NCBI RefSeq assembly: GCF_020382885.2
Contig: NC_058513.1
Span: forward strand, 9,519,774 to 9,583,773
Origin: Scatophagus argus
Lineage: Eukaryota; Chordata; Actinopteri; Scatophagidae
DNA length: 64,000 nucleotides
Direction of reading: 5' to 3'
Below, one piece after another: positions 10,967 to 26,008 of the stretch. How positions within the stretch are numbered: position 1 is the stretch's first letter; each line of letters starts with the position of its first letter. Below the pieces are notes generated by a model. It made no database searches. It had not been told where the DNA came from and saw only the letters and a program-made list of their open reading frames with translations. The position numbers and the translations under genes are program-made.

Positions 10967-12510
10967 GCCAGGGCAGGGAACGCAACAAATCACTCTCCTT
11001 AGAAGTTGTAAAGCTGGACCTAAAAGCAAACCATGTCTAAAACCAGAGTGATAGCTCCATCAGTGGATTTGGATTTCAGCTGATAAGCATTAGAAGCAAA
11101 AGGCTGAAGGGGAGATACTATACCAGTGTCTGTTCATCATTAACATCTCATCACAGCAAAATGGACACATTGAGCCAAAAGGCTGCTAAAAAATTCTTGA
11201 AGTTACTTAATTATCTTATTTAAAAGGGTAACAACAACAAGTATTTTTGGTACCAAGTTAGTGAAATGAAAGCATTTACTCACTAAGTGTAAAACAGCTG
11301 CTGACAGAGACTAATGGCAGGATGAAAAATCACATTGCTGGTCTCCTGTGGCTCATCAGGTTGTCTGTCTTTTTCGCTGTCATCATGTCCGTCTGCGTAT
11401 ACACAAAGTCCCTGTTTGGCTTGGCGGGTCTACCTTTAGTCCACCGGCAGTTCGGTTAAACTCTCTGACCAGGTTGTACACAAACTGTGCTTCCAGTTGT
11501 TGGCTAAGGGAACACTCACGGTCTTGCCCTGTCTCTTGCTGCCTCATGTTGTCTGTCTTGAAATTTTTTAGGAATGCTGTCCCGTTGAAATTCAATCTCT
11601 GCTACACCTCTCCAGCCCCTCCCTGTCCTTTCCCTCCATTTTAGCTTTGGGGCAAGACAACCTTCAACCACCCTATCAAATATCACCTCTGCCTGGCACT
11701 ACATGGTGTTAGCCTCTGTAACAAGCATGGCACTCTGACTGAATGAGGCCCCCCACTGTTCATTGACCCAGACGTATTTTACTTTTTATTTAAATGTTTA
11801 TTAAGTAAAAATAGAAAAGTGTGGAACTCTCATAGTTATTGAAAGAACATATAGATTGATTATTCTTTTCCAGATAAACAGCAAATATTTCATGTGTGAT
11901 TACTTGCTAATGTTGCTAAATAAAAAGTTTGCATTTACTCACTTGATTTGAGTCCACATCCATAAATTACACTGCATAATCACCAAACATATAAAACTAA
12001 ATTTCCTGCTCCTGCTCTCTTAAAGTGATAAAAACTCAAATTTCTTTATGTCATCAAACAATATTTAACCATTGAAACACAGAAAACATTTCTTATATTA
12101 TAAATATAGCAAATTTGCAAACTGTATCAATTTGAATATATGATGCAGAATCAGTGATTATTTTTTGCCTCCAAGTTTTGCTGCATCACCTCATACAAGC
12201 AACTGGGTAAAAGTAGCTGTTCAAAATACACACAGGTAAGTCATCACTCGTGTGATTCAACTGTTGCAGGATTTAGATGGCACATTCCTGCCATCTGTTT
12301 GAATCTTAGTCTTAGCTACGCCTACTGTATTTCAGCACTGTGTTTCTGAATTTCTGTATTTCTGAAAAGGTTAAGTTTGTTATTAAATTTCTGAGAATTC
12401 TTCATAACAAACAAACAGGGTGTTTGCTTGTCATGCATTTTGAAGGCTATTTGGTGGTGTGACTTCGAGGGACTTCAAAGAACACTGAACCCTTTCAGTC
12501 CGCCTTTTAC

Positions 12511-12720
12511 CATCATCTCAAAATCGTGACCAGCCTCCGCCAGTTTCTGAATGTGTTGCTTATCCTGGCAGGATTTCTTTGTGTCACACAGTATGCTACA
12601 GCAGGGCACGGTCACCACCTGAACCGCCACCTTGGAGTCACTTAAGACTGTGCATGTGGCATCATGTATATGGGGCCAAAGGTTATATGTTACAGTGGCA
12701 GCAAAAATGATAATCTTATA
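12511..12720 (-). CDS. Possible unassigned coding exon upstream of kcna7
   Basis: I do not recognise the product. A good minus-strand acceptor (TACTATTTTCTCAG) precedes a 210-bp open block that would end at ATG|GTAAAA, or run on to TGA at 12477-12475. It reads YKIIIFAATVTYNLWPHIHD, then a Cys-rich segment (VTVPCCSILCDTKKSC), then QDKQHIQKLAEAGHDFEMM. The first part is hydrophobic enough for a signal or membrane segment. The plus strand in the mirror frame is also open (with RQFLNVLLILAGFLCVTQY), so the strand is not secure. It could be a small secreted protein gene, a relic, or a conserved non-coding block. Confidence 0.3.
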
Positions 12721-13389
12721 CTGAGAAAATAGTATGATTCTAGCTTGTATACTTAATGTGAGCTGTCCTCTATCATTAAATATCTAATTTTAATCTACTG
12801 GCCCAGACTTGTGACATAAAAACAAAAAAGCAGAAAATTTGCTCTTAAACAAAGGAATTACATTTTTGTTGTTGCTGTTGTTGTATTTTTTCAGCAATGG
12901 CTTAAAAACAAAATGGAATCATGGAGTTAGAGGAAAACATAATCATGATAACAACACTAAAGAAACAATTTTAAAATTTAGCATTTTGCATGAATTTGGG
13001 GTTAAAACAAGATATAAATAAACAACAAACAAAAAACAACAACATTAACAAAGACTGAAGCAGTCAGATTTACTGTCATTAGTCATAGCTCTTCATCCCT
13101 GTGAACCCCCCATAACAGACACTACTGTGTATTACCACCAGAGGGAGGTGATGTTTTGGCACAATGGAGAACAAACTGAGAGAAGCCACTGCCGACATTT
13201 CCTCACAGCTGCCCTCAGACACAGAATAAATATACACTGCTCACGTTTGATCACATAACATGTCATCAAATGATATGACTAAGACTACATACTATGAGAC
13301 TGATAACCCTTATCTGAAGTTGCTTGAAAAGCAATAAACTCCTACAGAATGTGGACAAAATAAATCTATACATGAATCCAAAGTTTTAA

Positions 13390-13422
13390 CACACACACAC
13401 ACACACACATGCACACACACAC
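13390..13422. repeat. Imperfect (CA)n microsatellite
   Basis: A CA tract with one TG interruption. Confidence 0.9.
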
Positions 13423-15852
13423 ATATGTATAGATATTATCAACATTGTGTATCATAATCCTGAATAAGGGAATGCTGTGACAGAGAAGTAGGGGTTTCTG
13501 GTTCTGTAAAATACCTTTAAATTGAAACTGTTGGAGCTTACGTGGAGCTATGCAGAAAAATCCCGAGATCTTGTGACTCTCAAGAGATGGCTGCACATAC
13601 TGTACCACCACCAATTCATCAGCACGTAGAACAGTGTGAAACAGCCACTGAGCACCCATAAGTAGAAAACAGATGACTCATCAGGGCCACATTACTACTT
13701 CTCAGCAAGTGATCCTTACATCAGCTTATGGTCCTGTGACTCATTGATTCAAGCATTTGTCAAAAAAAGGCAGATTTTTAGTAACTTTCTACCACAAAGC
13801 AGGTATGATATTAAGCTTCAAATAACCAAACTGCCTTGATTTTCAAAACCTCTTCCCTTGCCATAATTTACATTGTTTATATCATTAAGGATTGTCTGTG
13901 TTACTTTTTATTCCATCTGATGGCTCACCTATAGAGCTTTTGTAATTCTGATTCATTTACTTAAAATGACTGTAAAGCATTTAATTTTCATGTTTACCGC
14001 CTTGAGGAAACCTCCTATTTTTTTTTCCATTTTCTCCCAAATCTTAAAATCTCTGCTATTGGGCCCAAGAATAGAATTATTCTCCATCAGTTAAGAAATA
14101 CTCCAGATGCTTATGATCGCAGCATGTTGGTGTCTGGTTTCACAGATATTAGAAGTTAAAGTTACAACATGCAGCGGTAAAGAAAAACAGCTCTTGGATT
14201 ACCTCATTGTTATCAAATATCACGCCACCGTTACAGCTGACCTCACAATTATGGATTAGCATTATATGACAAGTCTTTATTTTAGAAGCTCAAATGGCTT
14301 AATGCAGCAGCCACTTTCTAAAAACATGACAGCTGGACCCTCCTGGAAATACTGGCATCAAAATATGCCATATTCTTAAACTTCCAGTCATAAATTTAAT
14401 GTGTCATCCTTCAGTTTCATACAAGACTTATTTTTATTGTGTCTTCACTTCATGCTGGATTATATCAGTCACTGTATTGAGGTATCCTGTTCCTGACAGG
14501 CTGATGTTAACTGTGACAGTCAGCACAGAATGTTATAGTCTGAGTCAGTCTGCACAGGAGCACACATTTTCAGTTAGAAACGGTAAACAAACTGACACAC
14601 CGTTCATGTCACTTTTTTCATTTATTTTAAGTTCATTTCAATGATTTTAAGCAGTTTTAATGTCTCTGAAAAAGCATCTCATGACTTTTAATCAGTTGTT
14701 CATTCAAGCTGCTATGGAGATTGGTTCACATTAGGTCGCGTTGACATTCATACACTTTAAGTCTCAATAGTAGAAATATGTTCAATTATGACACTTTATT
14801 GATATGTTTCTATTTTTTCTTCAAAATATAAAAAGATAGATCATGAACATTCCGTTGAAATAGACTTTATACAGTTCTTGATGAGTTGCTCTTTGTGTTC
14901 CAACATTTCAAAAATAAAATCCGGCATAAGTCCCAACCAGATACTCCAGTGACCACCTCCTCCCCATTCACTCTCCTACTAAGACCGTAGTACAATGGAC
15001 TAGTACCTAAGTCTGTTTTATACAATTTGATGACATGTAAAATGAACATAAAACTTTTATCTTTGGAATGCTTACATAAATGATGTTAATCTATAATATT
15101 AGATATATTGATATGATATTATGATGTTTGTTAGATTCTTTCAAAATAAAATGAGATCATAAATGTTAATCATAAATGTATTAGAAAATTCTTTTCAGAA
15201 CGGTAATATTTCCTCTAAAATGACTCTCGTCTTTTAATTGTTGTAAAATAAAATTTTTTTTTTAGGTTAGTGCGATTGCTAAGTCACTCTATGGAAAACC
15301 ATAAAGCCACTACATGTGGTTGCACTCAACTGAACTGATGACAGAACATCTGCATCTCAGGGAGCATACAGTAAGTGTCAATCAGTGGCATTCGTGGTGC
15401 AGATTGCATACTATGTCCTTAATGAAGAATAAAAGAAAAACAGAAAGTCTATTCAACAGAAACAGGCACATAAAGAAATAAAATTGGATATAATAGTGGA
15501 TGTCATCCAAGGACCACCTAACGCTTTCCGTATACCTGGAGAGGGCATGTCATAATATTGTTACAACATTAGCCGTTTAAAAGTGGCACCTACTTACCAT
15601 ACAAAGCATCTTTGTTATTTTGGTTATGTGAGTGGCAGGTACACATGAAATCATATACATTTTGTAACAAGATGCAGAAAAGAGATTGAGAAAATAAAAC
15701 AGACTTAGCACTCTCAACATTGTAATTCTTTTCAACATGACTAAATCAAATGGCAGTATTACGCAATAGAAAAGGAAAGACATCTTTTTCAGCCTGGTTT
15801 GGCAGAGTAATCACAATGTAGAGAATGAAGAAATGGCAAACTTAACAATAAA

Positions 15853-15880
15853 CATAAAGAAAGAAAGAAAGAAAGAAAAA
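15853..15880. repeat. (AAAG)n microsatellite
   Basis: About six AAAG units in an AT-rich spacer. Confidence 0.88.
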
Positions 15881-18800
15881 GACAGTACTTGGCTATGAAA
15901 ACGCAAGCAGCTGGGTGAAGCACAAAGTTTTTGCAAGTGTGCACACCATTGCTAGAAGTTAACCTCTGAAATATTCATAAACATCTTTGTGACCATCAAA
16001 GCCATAGTTGCTTAATGCCTTCCAAAAAGGGAACTGAAATTGGGAGTTTTAAAAAGATACGGGACCAAAACAAAATCCCATGGAACATTTTTTTTTTTTT
16101 TTTACAAATAGACAGAAGTTTCTACAACCTGTAAAACCTTGAATAGTCTATGTAGTCTACATCACACAACTGAGTCTCATATTCTGGTGAACCTCCAAAT
16201 GTAATGTGCTAGGAACAGACAGAGGACCATTCAGCTGCCTGAGCTGAGCCCTGGACCAGCAGGGCCTGAAACTCACTTTGAATACCAAACCAAGGTAGAT
16301 GCGCTCTTTTGAGAGCACTCAACAGTGAGATGATTTTTCAGCAAGACTTCTTTTTTTCACATCAATCTCCCCTTGGTGGACACTGGTATCTCTCATTCTC
16401 TCTGTCTTGCAACACTTACTAGTACTTAACTGACATCATTTTGGAAGCTCTGGGTCTCTTTGATTGGTGCTCACGTCTGTGTTTGTGTGCTGTAATGAGC
16501 TGCCAACTAGCCAGCTGGATGACGCTATCTCCATGAGTAATGACAGATGCAAAAACCTGATCATCTAAAAAAACGAAGATGAGCTACCTCTACACACTCA
16601 TGCTGTCACTGTGAGTGTGAGTAGTTTTCGGTTGCCTCTCAGAGGAAGACGTTTCTGCTCTGCGACACGGCACAGTGTTCATCGTTATCAAGACTGGATT
16701 CATGACAAACAATGACGGGAGACTGAAGGGGATGTGTCAAGACTCTGCTCCCCTCCTCGAGAGATTATCAAGTTACAACGCATGCGTTTTTTTACACATC
16801 ACTGTGAGGTGTTCACATTATCGTCGTCTATATACTAGAATTTATTATGTTAGAATGAAAATAGCAAAACACCTACATCCACACACACCATCGACACACC
16901 TGAGTCCTTTAAACCACACACAAACTTTGGAATGGCAGTTGGTTCCATGCAAACCTGAAATCTCTCTTGATTGTTCATCCATGTAGGAAATTTCATAGCC
17001 TGTTAATGGTTTTTATTGGAAAACCTGCACTTGTACTCCCATTTTTCTACTTCGGACTAGTGGAACAGAACTGCCTATCCCAGCAAAATCCTGCCATGGG
17101 TCAGCCAAGGCCTTTATGAATCTCTTTAACACTGAGGCGGTAAAGATACTCTCGAGGTTCTCCATTTGCCCTGCTACAATCATGAGACAAGACGTGTATT
17201 ATTGCCAAAAAAAAAAAAAAAAAAAGCTAATTATGAGCACTAATCAAGCAGTCAAAGTTGTAGTATGGAGAGCTGTTGTTTTAGAACTGCTGCTGCTGTT
17301 ACTGCTGCTGCTACGGTAGTTGTGCAAATGATTCAAGGAGGAAAACATAGACTTTTAACAATAAACATCCTTTGCGCAAATGCTATAATTTGGCAAAGTC
17401 TTGAATGATCGCTATTGATCGAATGGTTGGAAAATGTACCGCTCAATGCATAACAAAGTAAAACTATGGAAGTGGTCAAAAAGACTGGAATGAGGAATGT
17501 AGGGCAGTAGTAGCAGAGAGATTTCATCAAACAAAACATAGTTCAGGTACTTTGCAAACATACATGTTTCAATATTCACATTTTTTTTTTACTTTTCAAA
17601 ACAAAATATAGCTCTTCTCTTTCATTATAATCTTTTTTAAAACATTAATTGCATATAACATTTTTTTAATTCATTTTATATATACTTTTTTTGTATCTCT
17701 AGCACCCTCGTCTTTTAACTAAGGGCTTGCAGAAAAGACAGTCATGCAAAGTAGTCATGCTGGTAAACAAAGTTACAAAAATGCATTATCTTTTTTTCTC
17801 ATTTGTTTATCTCAGCGTCCATCCTTTGTCATCCCTGTGTCTTTGTAGGCAAGAGTCTGTCATTGCTCAGTCTTTCAGAAAAGCATTTTGCCGATGCTTT
17901 TGGGGAAAACAACTTCATCCACGCACCACGACAAAATATTCACTTCTCATTGTTTTCCAGGGTTTTAATTGCATTTCATGATGCCAAATTTTCTATTTTT
18001 CTAACATTTGCATCTGATTTTTTTTTCTTTCTTCCATTCTGGACCAGACATAAAACTCCTCCAAAGCCATGGATAGTTGATTTGTTTATCAAAATATAGA
18101 TTTGTTCTATTTGTACACTTCCACACTTGCTCTACTCTTGGTCCATTTCTTCTCATTCTCCTGTTCTCCCAAGGTTCCCCTGATGGGCCATCCTTTGCTT
18201 GACATTGACTTGCCTGTGAGGCAGTCGTTGGCGGCAAGATGGACGAGAGAGAGAGAGAGATGGGGCAGTATTCATCTGGGAATTCTTGTGCCTAATTGGC
18301 AGTGTCGCCTTTGTGTTAGGGTTAACTTTTATCTGATTGGTCCCTTTAAAAAATGACAACACAGACTTTCCAGCTAATGGATTATGTGATGTAAAGTGTT
18401 CTTGTGGTAGGAATGGTCTTTTCATTGTAATTACATCTAATAGGCAGGCCAATATCCCTCGATACTGAAGATAGACAATCGTCTCTGGGACTTTTGTCTC
18501 CTTTAGTCAGTCTTTTTGCTCCTCATGACAGCACTATGTCAGTCAGACTTGTGAAAAATACTTGTAATATTTGAAATGTGCATATGGGGATGGGATTCCA
18601 GTGGCAGTTAAAGGACTGAGTACTTTTAGAGTAATGACTGTAGCAAACAGAGACAACAGCCAGTATAAGGATGAGTACAAACCTCATCCAAAATGGAATA
18701 GTTCTCCTAATCGACTGTACAATACAGAAGGTCATTCAGCAAGTGCATGCTACAGGACCTTTGGTATCCCACGTGGATTTCTGGGTAAGCCCATGGCAGT

Positions 18801-20506
18801 ACATGAGAGATAAAGATAAGTCTTTTTCCACCAGTTTTTCCTTATGGTTTCAGTTGAGTCTAAATGAGCAGTAAGTGCTAACAAGTTTGAGCTAATGCTA
18901 CATGTGCTTCATTTGTTTAACTTCATAGTTAGTGCTGTTTTTATTATCTCAGTACTTGTGAAAAGGGCAGTGTTTCAGTCTGATAGCAGTGAATGGAAGA
19001 CATAGGTTCAGTGGCGATCATGCTGCACAAGTACTAAACTTGAATGAGGGACTATAGAATGGGTGTTGGTAAATACTCTGCATTTGTAATCGATTTCATA
19101 TGCACTGTCTGTATTTTCTTTTTTCTTTTTGTTTTCAAATGTCAAGGGATTTAATGAGAAAAACCAATCCTTTGTCTCTCATGTACTCTATATTTTTCTT
19201 CACTTCAAAGGAACCCAGGAGGAAAATGACATCTAAAAGATCCTTTGAATGCATAAATTCCTCTCTCTTTGAACTCTTGATGGATTAAGTCAAGTTATTT
19301 CCCAGCCAACAAATGCTACAGTATGTTAGCAGAGATGCTACATTGTTCATTCAGTCCTTCATGAAGACAAGTGCATGTGTGGGTTTTTTTTTGTTGTTTT
19401 TTTTTTCTGAAACTTGTGAAGTTGCTCAGTTGTTCAGCACTGTAGATGGTACCGAGTTGGTCATCGTACAAGATGGCGAGTATAATGTTGTCAGAGATAT
19501 TTCATCTGGAATGTGTAATCAGGAGTCCTCGTCTCTCCCAGAGTGTGTCAGTGCAATGCTCAGTCTGTTAGCCGAAAAAAAGGGAGGGGGGAAAAAGGTC
19601 AGTCAGACAGTTGTCAAAAATGTAGTCGTAAATGGAGTTCCAAGAGGCTGCTTTGGTAACAACGTGAGGAGCAGACCATAAGACTTTTTTAATTCGTGAT
19701 TAACCTCTGGTCTCCCTCTTGTCACCCCAAAAATCTCCTTTAAACTGTCCAGCCGTGTCACACCTGTTGCTTACGTGGCTCCCGCCGCAAATTTGTGTTT
19801 ACCGCTTACTGACTCCTCATTAGAGAGAAGGCGAATGCTAGAAACTTAACACTGTGAAGACAAGAACAAAAATCCATTAATATTAAGCTCACAGAGAATA
19901 CACATATCTTGTAATAAATTATGTTCAGTGAAACAGAAACTTAACTTGTAGCATTACAAATAAGCACTTGTATCTATATTGGTCAAAAGAAGAAGTACTC
20001 AACTAATGCAAACCAGTCATAAATAAATGATTTTTCTTTTCTTTTTAATTTTCTAATAATTTGGAATTTGTCAATTACATGGATTTCCATAACACAGTTC
20101 CACAGTGCTACTAACATTATATACAATAAGGAAGTAATCAGGGATTACCATTACCTGTAAACTGCAGGTTAACTGTGCATGTCAGAAATAAGTGCACAAA
20201 TTTAAGATGTAATGACAACTCTAGTAAAGCTATTAAAAAAACAGTCTATCCCAGCATACAGACAGAAAGTTGACACATGAGTTACTCTTGAACAACAAAA
20301 TTGAGAAAAGAACTGATGGCTGACAATGTTAGAAAAACAGACAATAGACTGAAGTAAAACAAGCTGCCAGCCAACTGACCAGCACCATGCTCTCCACTTT
20401 GCCAGATCTCAACAAACAGAGCTACCATCTTTACAGGAGTGAATTTGAAAACAGTGCATTTCAAACAACAAAATTAGGTGATAGGAAGGAACAGTTAGTC
20501 ACTGAC

Positions 20507-20543
20507 GTGTGTGCGTGTGTGTGTGTGTGTGCGTATGTGTGTG
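20507..20543. repeat. Imperfect (GT)n microsatellite
   Basis: A GT tract interrupted by GC and AT dinucleotides. Confidence 0.9.
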
Positions 20544-23500
20544 AGGGTGCAAACATATTCATTTGAATGATATGTACACTTCACGGAAAAACACATTTTT
20601 TGACAGATGGGCATGTACAAACATACTGAATGCCATTCATGGATGAGTTTGTCACATTTAAGAGAGAGATTCATGTACTTTGTGAAGAAAGTAGTGGAAT
20701 TACATATTCAGTTAACAACACTTCAGGAAGTGTTGTTAACCCCCAGCTTAAGTGATGCATCATGCAAACACAGGTGCAAATTCAAGAAAAAGTTTGTCAA
20801 CAACAGCAGGTTGAACATTTAATTCTTTACCTACAGTCATAACAAACAATTCTTGTCTCACCCATGCTGGCATCATGCGTTATTTACTGGGAGATTAAAC
20901 ACTTCCGTAGTGGTCTCACCAACAAACATCAACCCAACACAGTTATTATCCTTCACTGCAAATGCATTAGCTCTTTCCGTCTGCTCTTGCTCCACCCTCC
21001 TCCTCTGTCAATTTCCATTTTACAGTTGCAGTTTTCCTCCAGAGAAAAGCTGTTAGCAAGACACAATTCATACTTTTTAAAGACCAGTTGTATGTTAGGG
21101 ATTTAATTAACTGAGACTAAAGGCCCTCATACATCATACAAGAAACTGCAGCATACACTATGAGGACAAGCCAGCAGCTATTAATCTCACCATGGATGCT
21201 CGAACATTAAGCATGGACTTTGTAACTGCATTAACATAGTATTTTGATGTAAATTTAGAATTGAATTAAAGTTGTATTAAATACAGATGCAATGCCGTGC
21301 CCCATGATGTGGATCTTAATACGAATCAAAGGAATTTGCAATGCCCTAAATATATCAAAATCAGAGTTTCTGTAACAGATTTATAGATTCCTGTGTATGC
21401 CTTCTTCTGTTACACTTAAGCATTTGCAAAACGGTACACACATACACAAGTCAAAAGACATTATCCATTATCTGATCCTAAAACACCACTGTTTGTTGGG
21501 ACATAAGCCAGACTCTCCTGTCTTTTTTTTTCCTGTCTTTGTTCTGGCACCAGCAACATCCTGAAACAGTGCCAAAGCAGTGTTATTTGTGTTGCACGCA
21601 GACATTATTTTGGTCGCTGGTACTGTAAATCATAACAGTTTACTGACTGATGATACAAGAAGGTCAAAGTTACATTTAAATGTACATTATTCATATTTCT
21701 ACATTAACTGAAGACATGGGATATGCATAGAACTGAAAACTGTTAACTAGCATGGCTGAAAATGTTATAAAGCTGAGCCTTGTGATGTCCTTAAAAGACT
21801 TCTTGGTGAATGTTGATCAGTGCAAGAGGATCAATAGTTGCTTTACCACAGTGCGCCCAGCATTACACTATGGGTACTTTATTCCATGAAAATTAAATAA
21901 CTTTGATTTAGTGGATAATACCAGCTAGTTTAACAGCCTCTGCTGTGTGCTCCACATGTACCATGTGCTCACACCTTTCAGGATATATTAGCAACAACCA
22001 CTGAAATATTTACATTTAATGTACATTTATAGTAAATTGATATTTAGTAGAATACAGTGCATTTACCCCGTACAGGACCAGATCTTGTCAAACGTCAACC
22101 CAAACACACTCAGAATTATCCTTTGCATTACAGCTGAATTAATAATAGTATGCTTTTAAAAAACAAACAAATCATGGAAATGATACAATAAAATAACAAA
22201 AAAATGTTCTTCGATTTTGAAATACAGAGTAATATGTATATATAACCAGAAAGCCAGGTTCTGTCGCTAAGTGGTAATGCCAGTTTGGCACTTTGAACAA
22301 TTAGCTGGACAAAACCATTCACTTTTTGGATGTCACACACAGTAAATCACTAAAATTTCTGCCCCACTCTCACAAAGTATACATCGATATATTCATTTCA
22401 TATGACTTTAATGTATTCACATGTGTAGATACAGATATGTACATGTTCAATAATGTCCTGACCTAGTAAGAATTGCTTCGAAGGTTTAGCTAGTTAAATC
22501 TAGCTAGTTTGCATGAACTCCTAAATTGACATCAGAGCCTACAGGGGCCTCATAGAGGCACTTTAAACATCTACCTGTTTTGTTCACTTAAACAATGTTT
22601 ACATCAGAGTGTCCTATTTGATCTGCACTGGCCACAACTGTGTTGTATGATTCTTCATACTCAACAGAACCACTGTTATGACAGTCTTCAGATCAGCTTT
22701 GATAAAATAGAAAAGTAAATATGGACCTATACATTACTTCTATATAATAAATGTTAAAATTAAAGTGGCTTTGTGTGATATTTATTATTTCCCTCACCCA
22801 CTGTCAGTCAATTGTAGCCTGAAAGCAAGACATTACACTGCAGATAAATAGGACAGACATTTTCTAGGACTGCAAGAAAATGTAGTGTTATTCAAAGTGT
22901 CTGCAAACTGTAACATCCACATTGTGGAGTCGTTTGAAAATTATACAGTATGCATGTGCGCTTAAAAGGTTTAATGAGGGTTTTTGCACTGTTGTGACGT
23001 AAGATTAGCGTTTCAAGATTGAACCTAAGTCAATCAATGCGTGTCACTGTACACTTGCTGGAAGTTAAATCAATTTAAAAACATACTATACCAGTACTTT
23101 CCCACCTTCATTAAGTTCAGGTTGACATTATATATTAAGAAGCTGCAGTCAAAATTGCTTAGATTCAGGGGAGAAGCAAACTCTTTTTCAAATATTTTCA
23201 GACAACATTACTGTAATTCTCTGACATCATAATGCTGAAATGTAACAAAACTGAATATAAGTACGACTATTAGCAACTTCAGTCTTAAAATATGTGTCAA
23301 AAACCTGTATCAGATTAAGCTAGGCAAGTGTTATTTCTTGCATTGACTATATTTCAGGGTCTATCTTAAATGAGACATTAGAACTTTTATAAATAAATAT
23401 AAACATTCAAATGATGTAATAGCTTTTATCTTCAGTCATAATACTGCATATCTATGTTGTCAAAGTTTAGGGGTCTGGAAGCACATGGATTTGAGACAAA

Positions 23501-26008
23501 ACAGCAATCAGGAGCATAAATTATGACATTCAGAACATCAAGATCTGACATTGAAGAAGTATGGAAATACCTTCCCTTTACACTGGCAAAAATTAGGCAG
23601 TTCTAAAGCACTTACAGTTTTTCCTGGCAATTTTAGTCTTACTACATTTCTGTTTGTTAATGAACTTAATGACAGTTAAATACAACATCATAATCTTTTG
23701 ACAAATGTTATCTTAGACAATCAGTGGTACAGAAAACTCGGTCCTTACAATGAAATACACAGTATCAAGTGAAGAGAACATTACAAAACGAAAACAATAA
23801 AAAATGGCAGCCACAACAAGAAAAAAGTCTGAAGGACCATTAAGACCACACTGACTGGAAACAAAACAAGACAAATGGCTCATGTCATCATTAATATGTT
23901 TGTATTTTTCTGGAACAACTAAATCAAACATTAGTCTGCCTACCAAGTTTGTGCATTTTTATGATTCAAAATAGATCTGCATATTTACACATGTGCACAG
24001 CATGTTTTCCAGCATTAAAATAATGTTGAATGTTTATTGCATATGTGAATGTGTTAATATTTTACAATGTTTTTTGCACAAGATTTATTTTTCATGTGAT
24101 GATGACAATCAGGAAGCACCTAAGGGAACAAAATAAAAGCTATAAGTTGCCCACAAAAGACTGATTACTTAAAATTTTTGAGGGACATAGTGTATAGTAG
24201 CCACTGTCATATTTTTTTGTAAAGGTTAACCAACTGATTGCATTTGGTCATTTTATATTCTTTCTGTTTTAGACAAACATTTAAACCAAAAAATATATTT
24301 TGAAAAAAGTGCAGACAGACAAACAGATATTTAGAAAGGCTTAGCATCCTTTGTTCAACTGGTGCTTATTCAGTGTATTCATTTGTTGTACTTGGGTCTG
24401 TGTCTTATGTCAACGTAAGCTTAAAGGTTAGTAAATTAACACAGACTGCTAATAAAGTACATATATCTGTTTTAACTATTAATTTATGGGCACATTTTTT
24501 GTACTCAGTGTACTGTTGTAATGTTTAAGTAACTTTCTAAATACATTTAATTTTGATTGCTTCAAAAAATTGTATGCCTACAGGTACATGTTTCATTTAC
24601 CTAACTGTATTAATAATTTTTTTTTTTTCAAAGGTCCACTCAGTGATTTACTATCATCAAGCAGAAATGAATAATTGAGGATGTAATGGATAAATTGTGT
24701 TTTGTTTCCAAATATTGTTTGAATAAAACACAGTTAGCACGTTGCTAGGCAGGCAGCTCTACTCATGAGGTCGTCAGCTACCTGAGCAATGCTGTCAATA
24801 TTCCCCAGTTTCAAATGCTAAAATGTGCCAAATCTAGTACTTGACTGCCCGTTTGCCAGCACGAGTATAGAATCAACTGAGCTGATAAGGTCTAACCTAT
24901 GTGCTAGTTTCAAGCGTCAGTACTATATAACATTATCTCACGTGATTGCATATTAGCTGACTGAATTTTTAAGTTCATCTGTTAGCTAAGGCCAGTTGTA
25001 TGTTACAAGCTTGGTAGCTCAGGTAACTTACACACTGTAATGGCCCCTCTATCATGTGGTCTCCAACTAACTCCAACAAGACTCATCCTGCTCACTGATT
25101 GTTAGAACTGTATGTGATATCTGATCAGTATATAAATGTATCAGACAACATGTTTGTAACTGACAAACGAAGTGACTGAATAAACCTTTAGCTGTACACT
25201 GTAAGGGAATGATTGCGAATGGGCTCCTGTCAGTAGCTAGTAACAACAGGTTTAAAAGTCATGTTAAGCTGCACAGTTCAGATAGCTCTTATGGTACAAT
25301 ATTTTTCATTTATTTAATCTTTTCATTTAATCAAATATTTTTGTTTTTTTGTTTTTTTCAACATTTGTTGAACATAACGTGTCCAAGGATGTCAAATTGG
25401 TTGGATAACAAAATTAAGTGTTAACACTGAGTCTGTTTTTTTCTTTTTTGAGATTTACCAAAATGATGCCTACACTATACATACATCAATATTCACAAAA
25501 GACACAAAACAGAAACCTATTCAACATCAATATAATCTATAAATGTATTTTTGTCTTTGGCTAAATGAACTGAAGTATCTTGTTTTATGGTCATTTATCT
25601 GGACTGTGTTGTGACCTCACTTTTATTTGGTTCAGAAAAATTAAAAATGAATGTCTGTCTACACACTTAATTTTAATTCTAAAATGTATCTGTGCGCATG
25701 TTTTTATTGTGTTTTTTAAAACCTCTGACACTATTTTATTTACTAACCAATACCCTTTTTTCATTTCTTCTAATAATAAAAAAAGACTATCTTTAAAGCT
25801 AAAATTTATATTGGACCCCATCAGCTAACCTGACGCATGCATCATAAACCATTAGATTCACAAGAGGTCATTCTTTCTACATTCAAGTTCATTTCGTGTT
25901 ATTGCTATTGTTTTTGCTCAGTGTACGATACAAATTGAGGCTTCAGTGCAATCAGTCCATAGCTAATCCACTGCGTCTTATATCATCCAATCATGAGCAT
26001 CCTTTCTG

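Larger units (their letters stand above)
12721..26008. other. Long AT-rich non-coding stretch, possible kcnc3 3'UTR and spacer
   Basis: About 13 kb with no exon that I can support. It contains microsatellites (13390-13422 CA, 15853-15880 AAAG, 20507-20543 GT), poly-T/A runs and many hexamers matching minus-strand AATAAA. The part next to 26009 is probably 3'UTR of the PIPSIL form of kcnc3; candidate minus-strand signals are at 25735-25740 and 25703-25708. How far the UTR runs cannot be told from sequence alone. Confidence 0.4.

Noticed and set aside
10967..11029. Longer kcna7 start at 11029
   Set aside because: That codon is TTG, not ATG. The first ATG in frame is at 10966.
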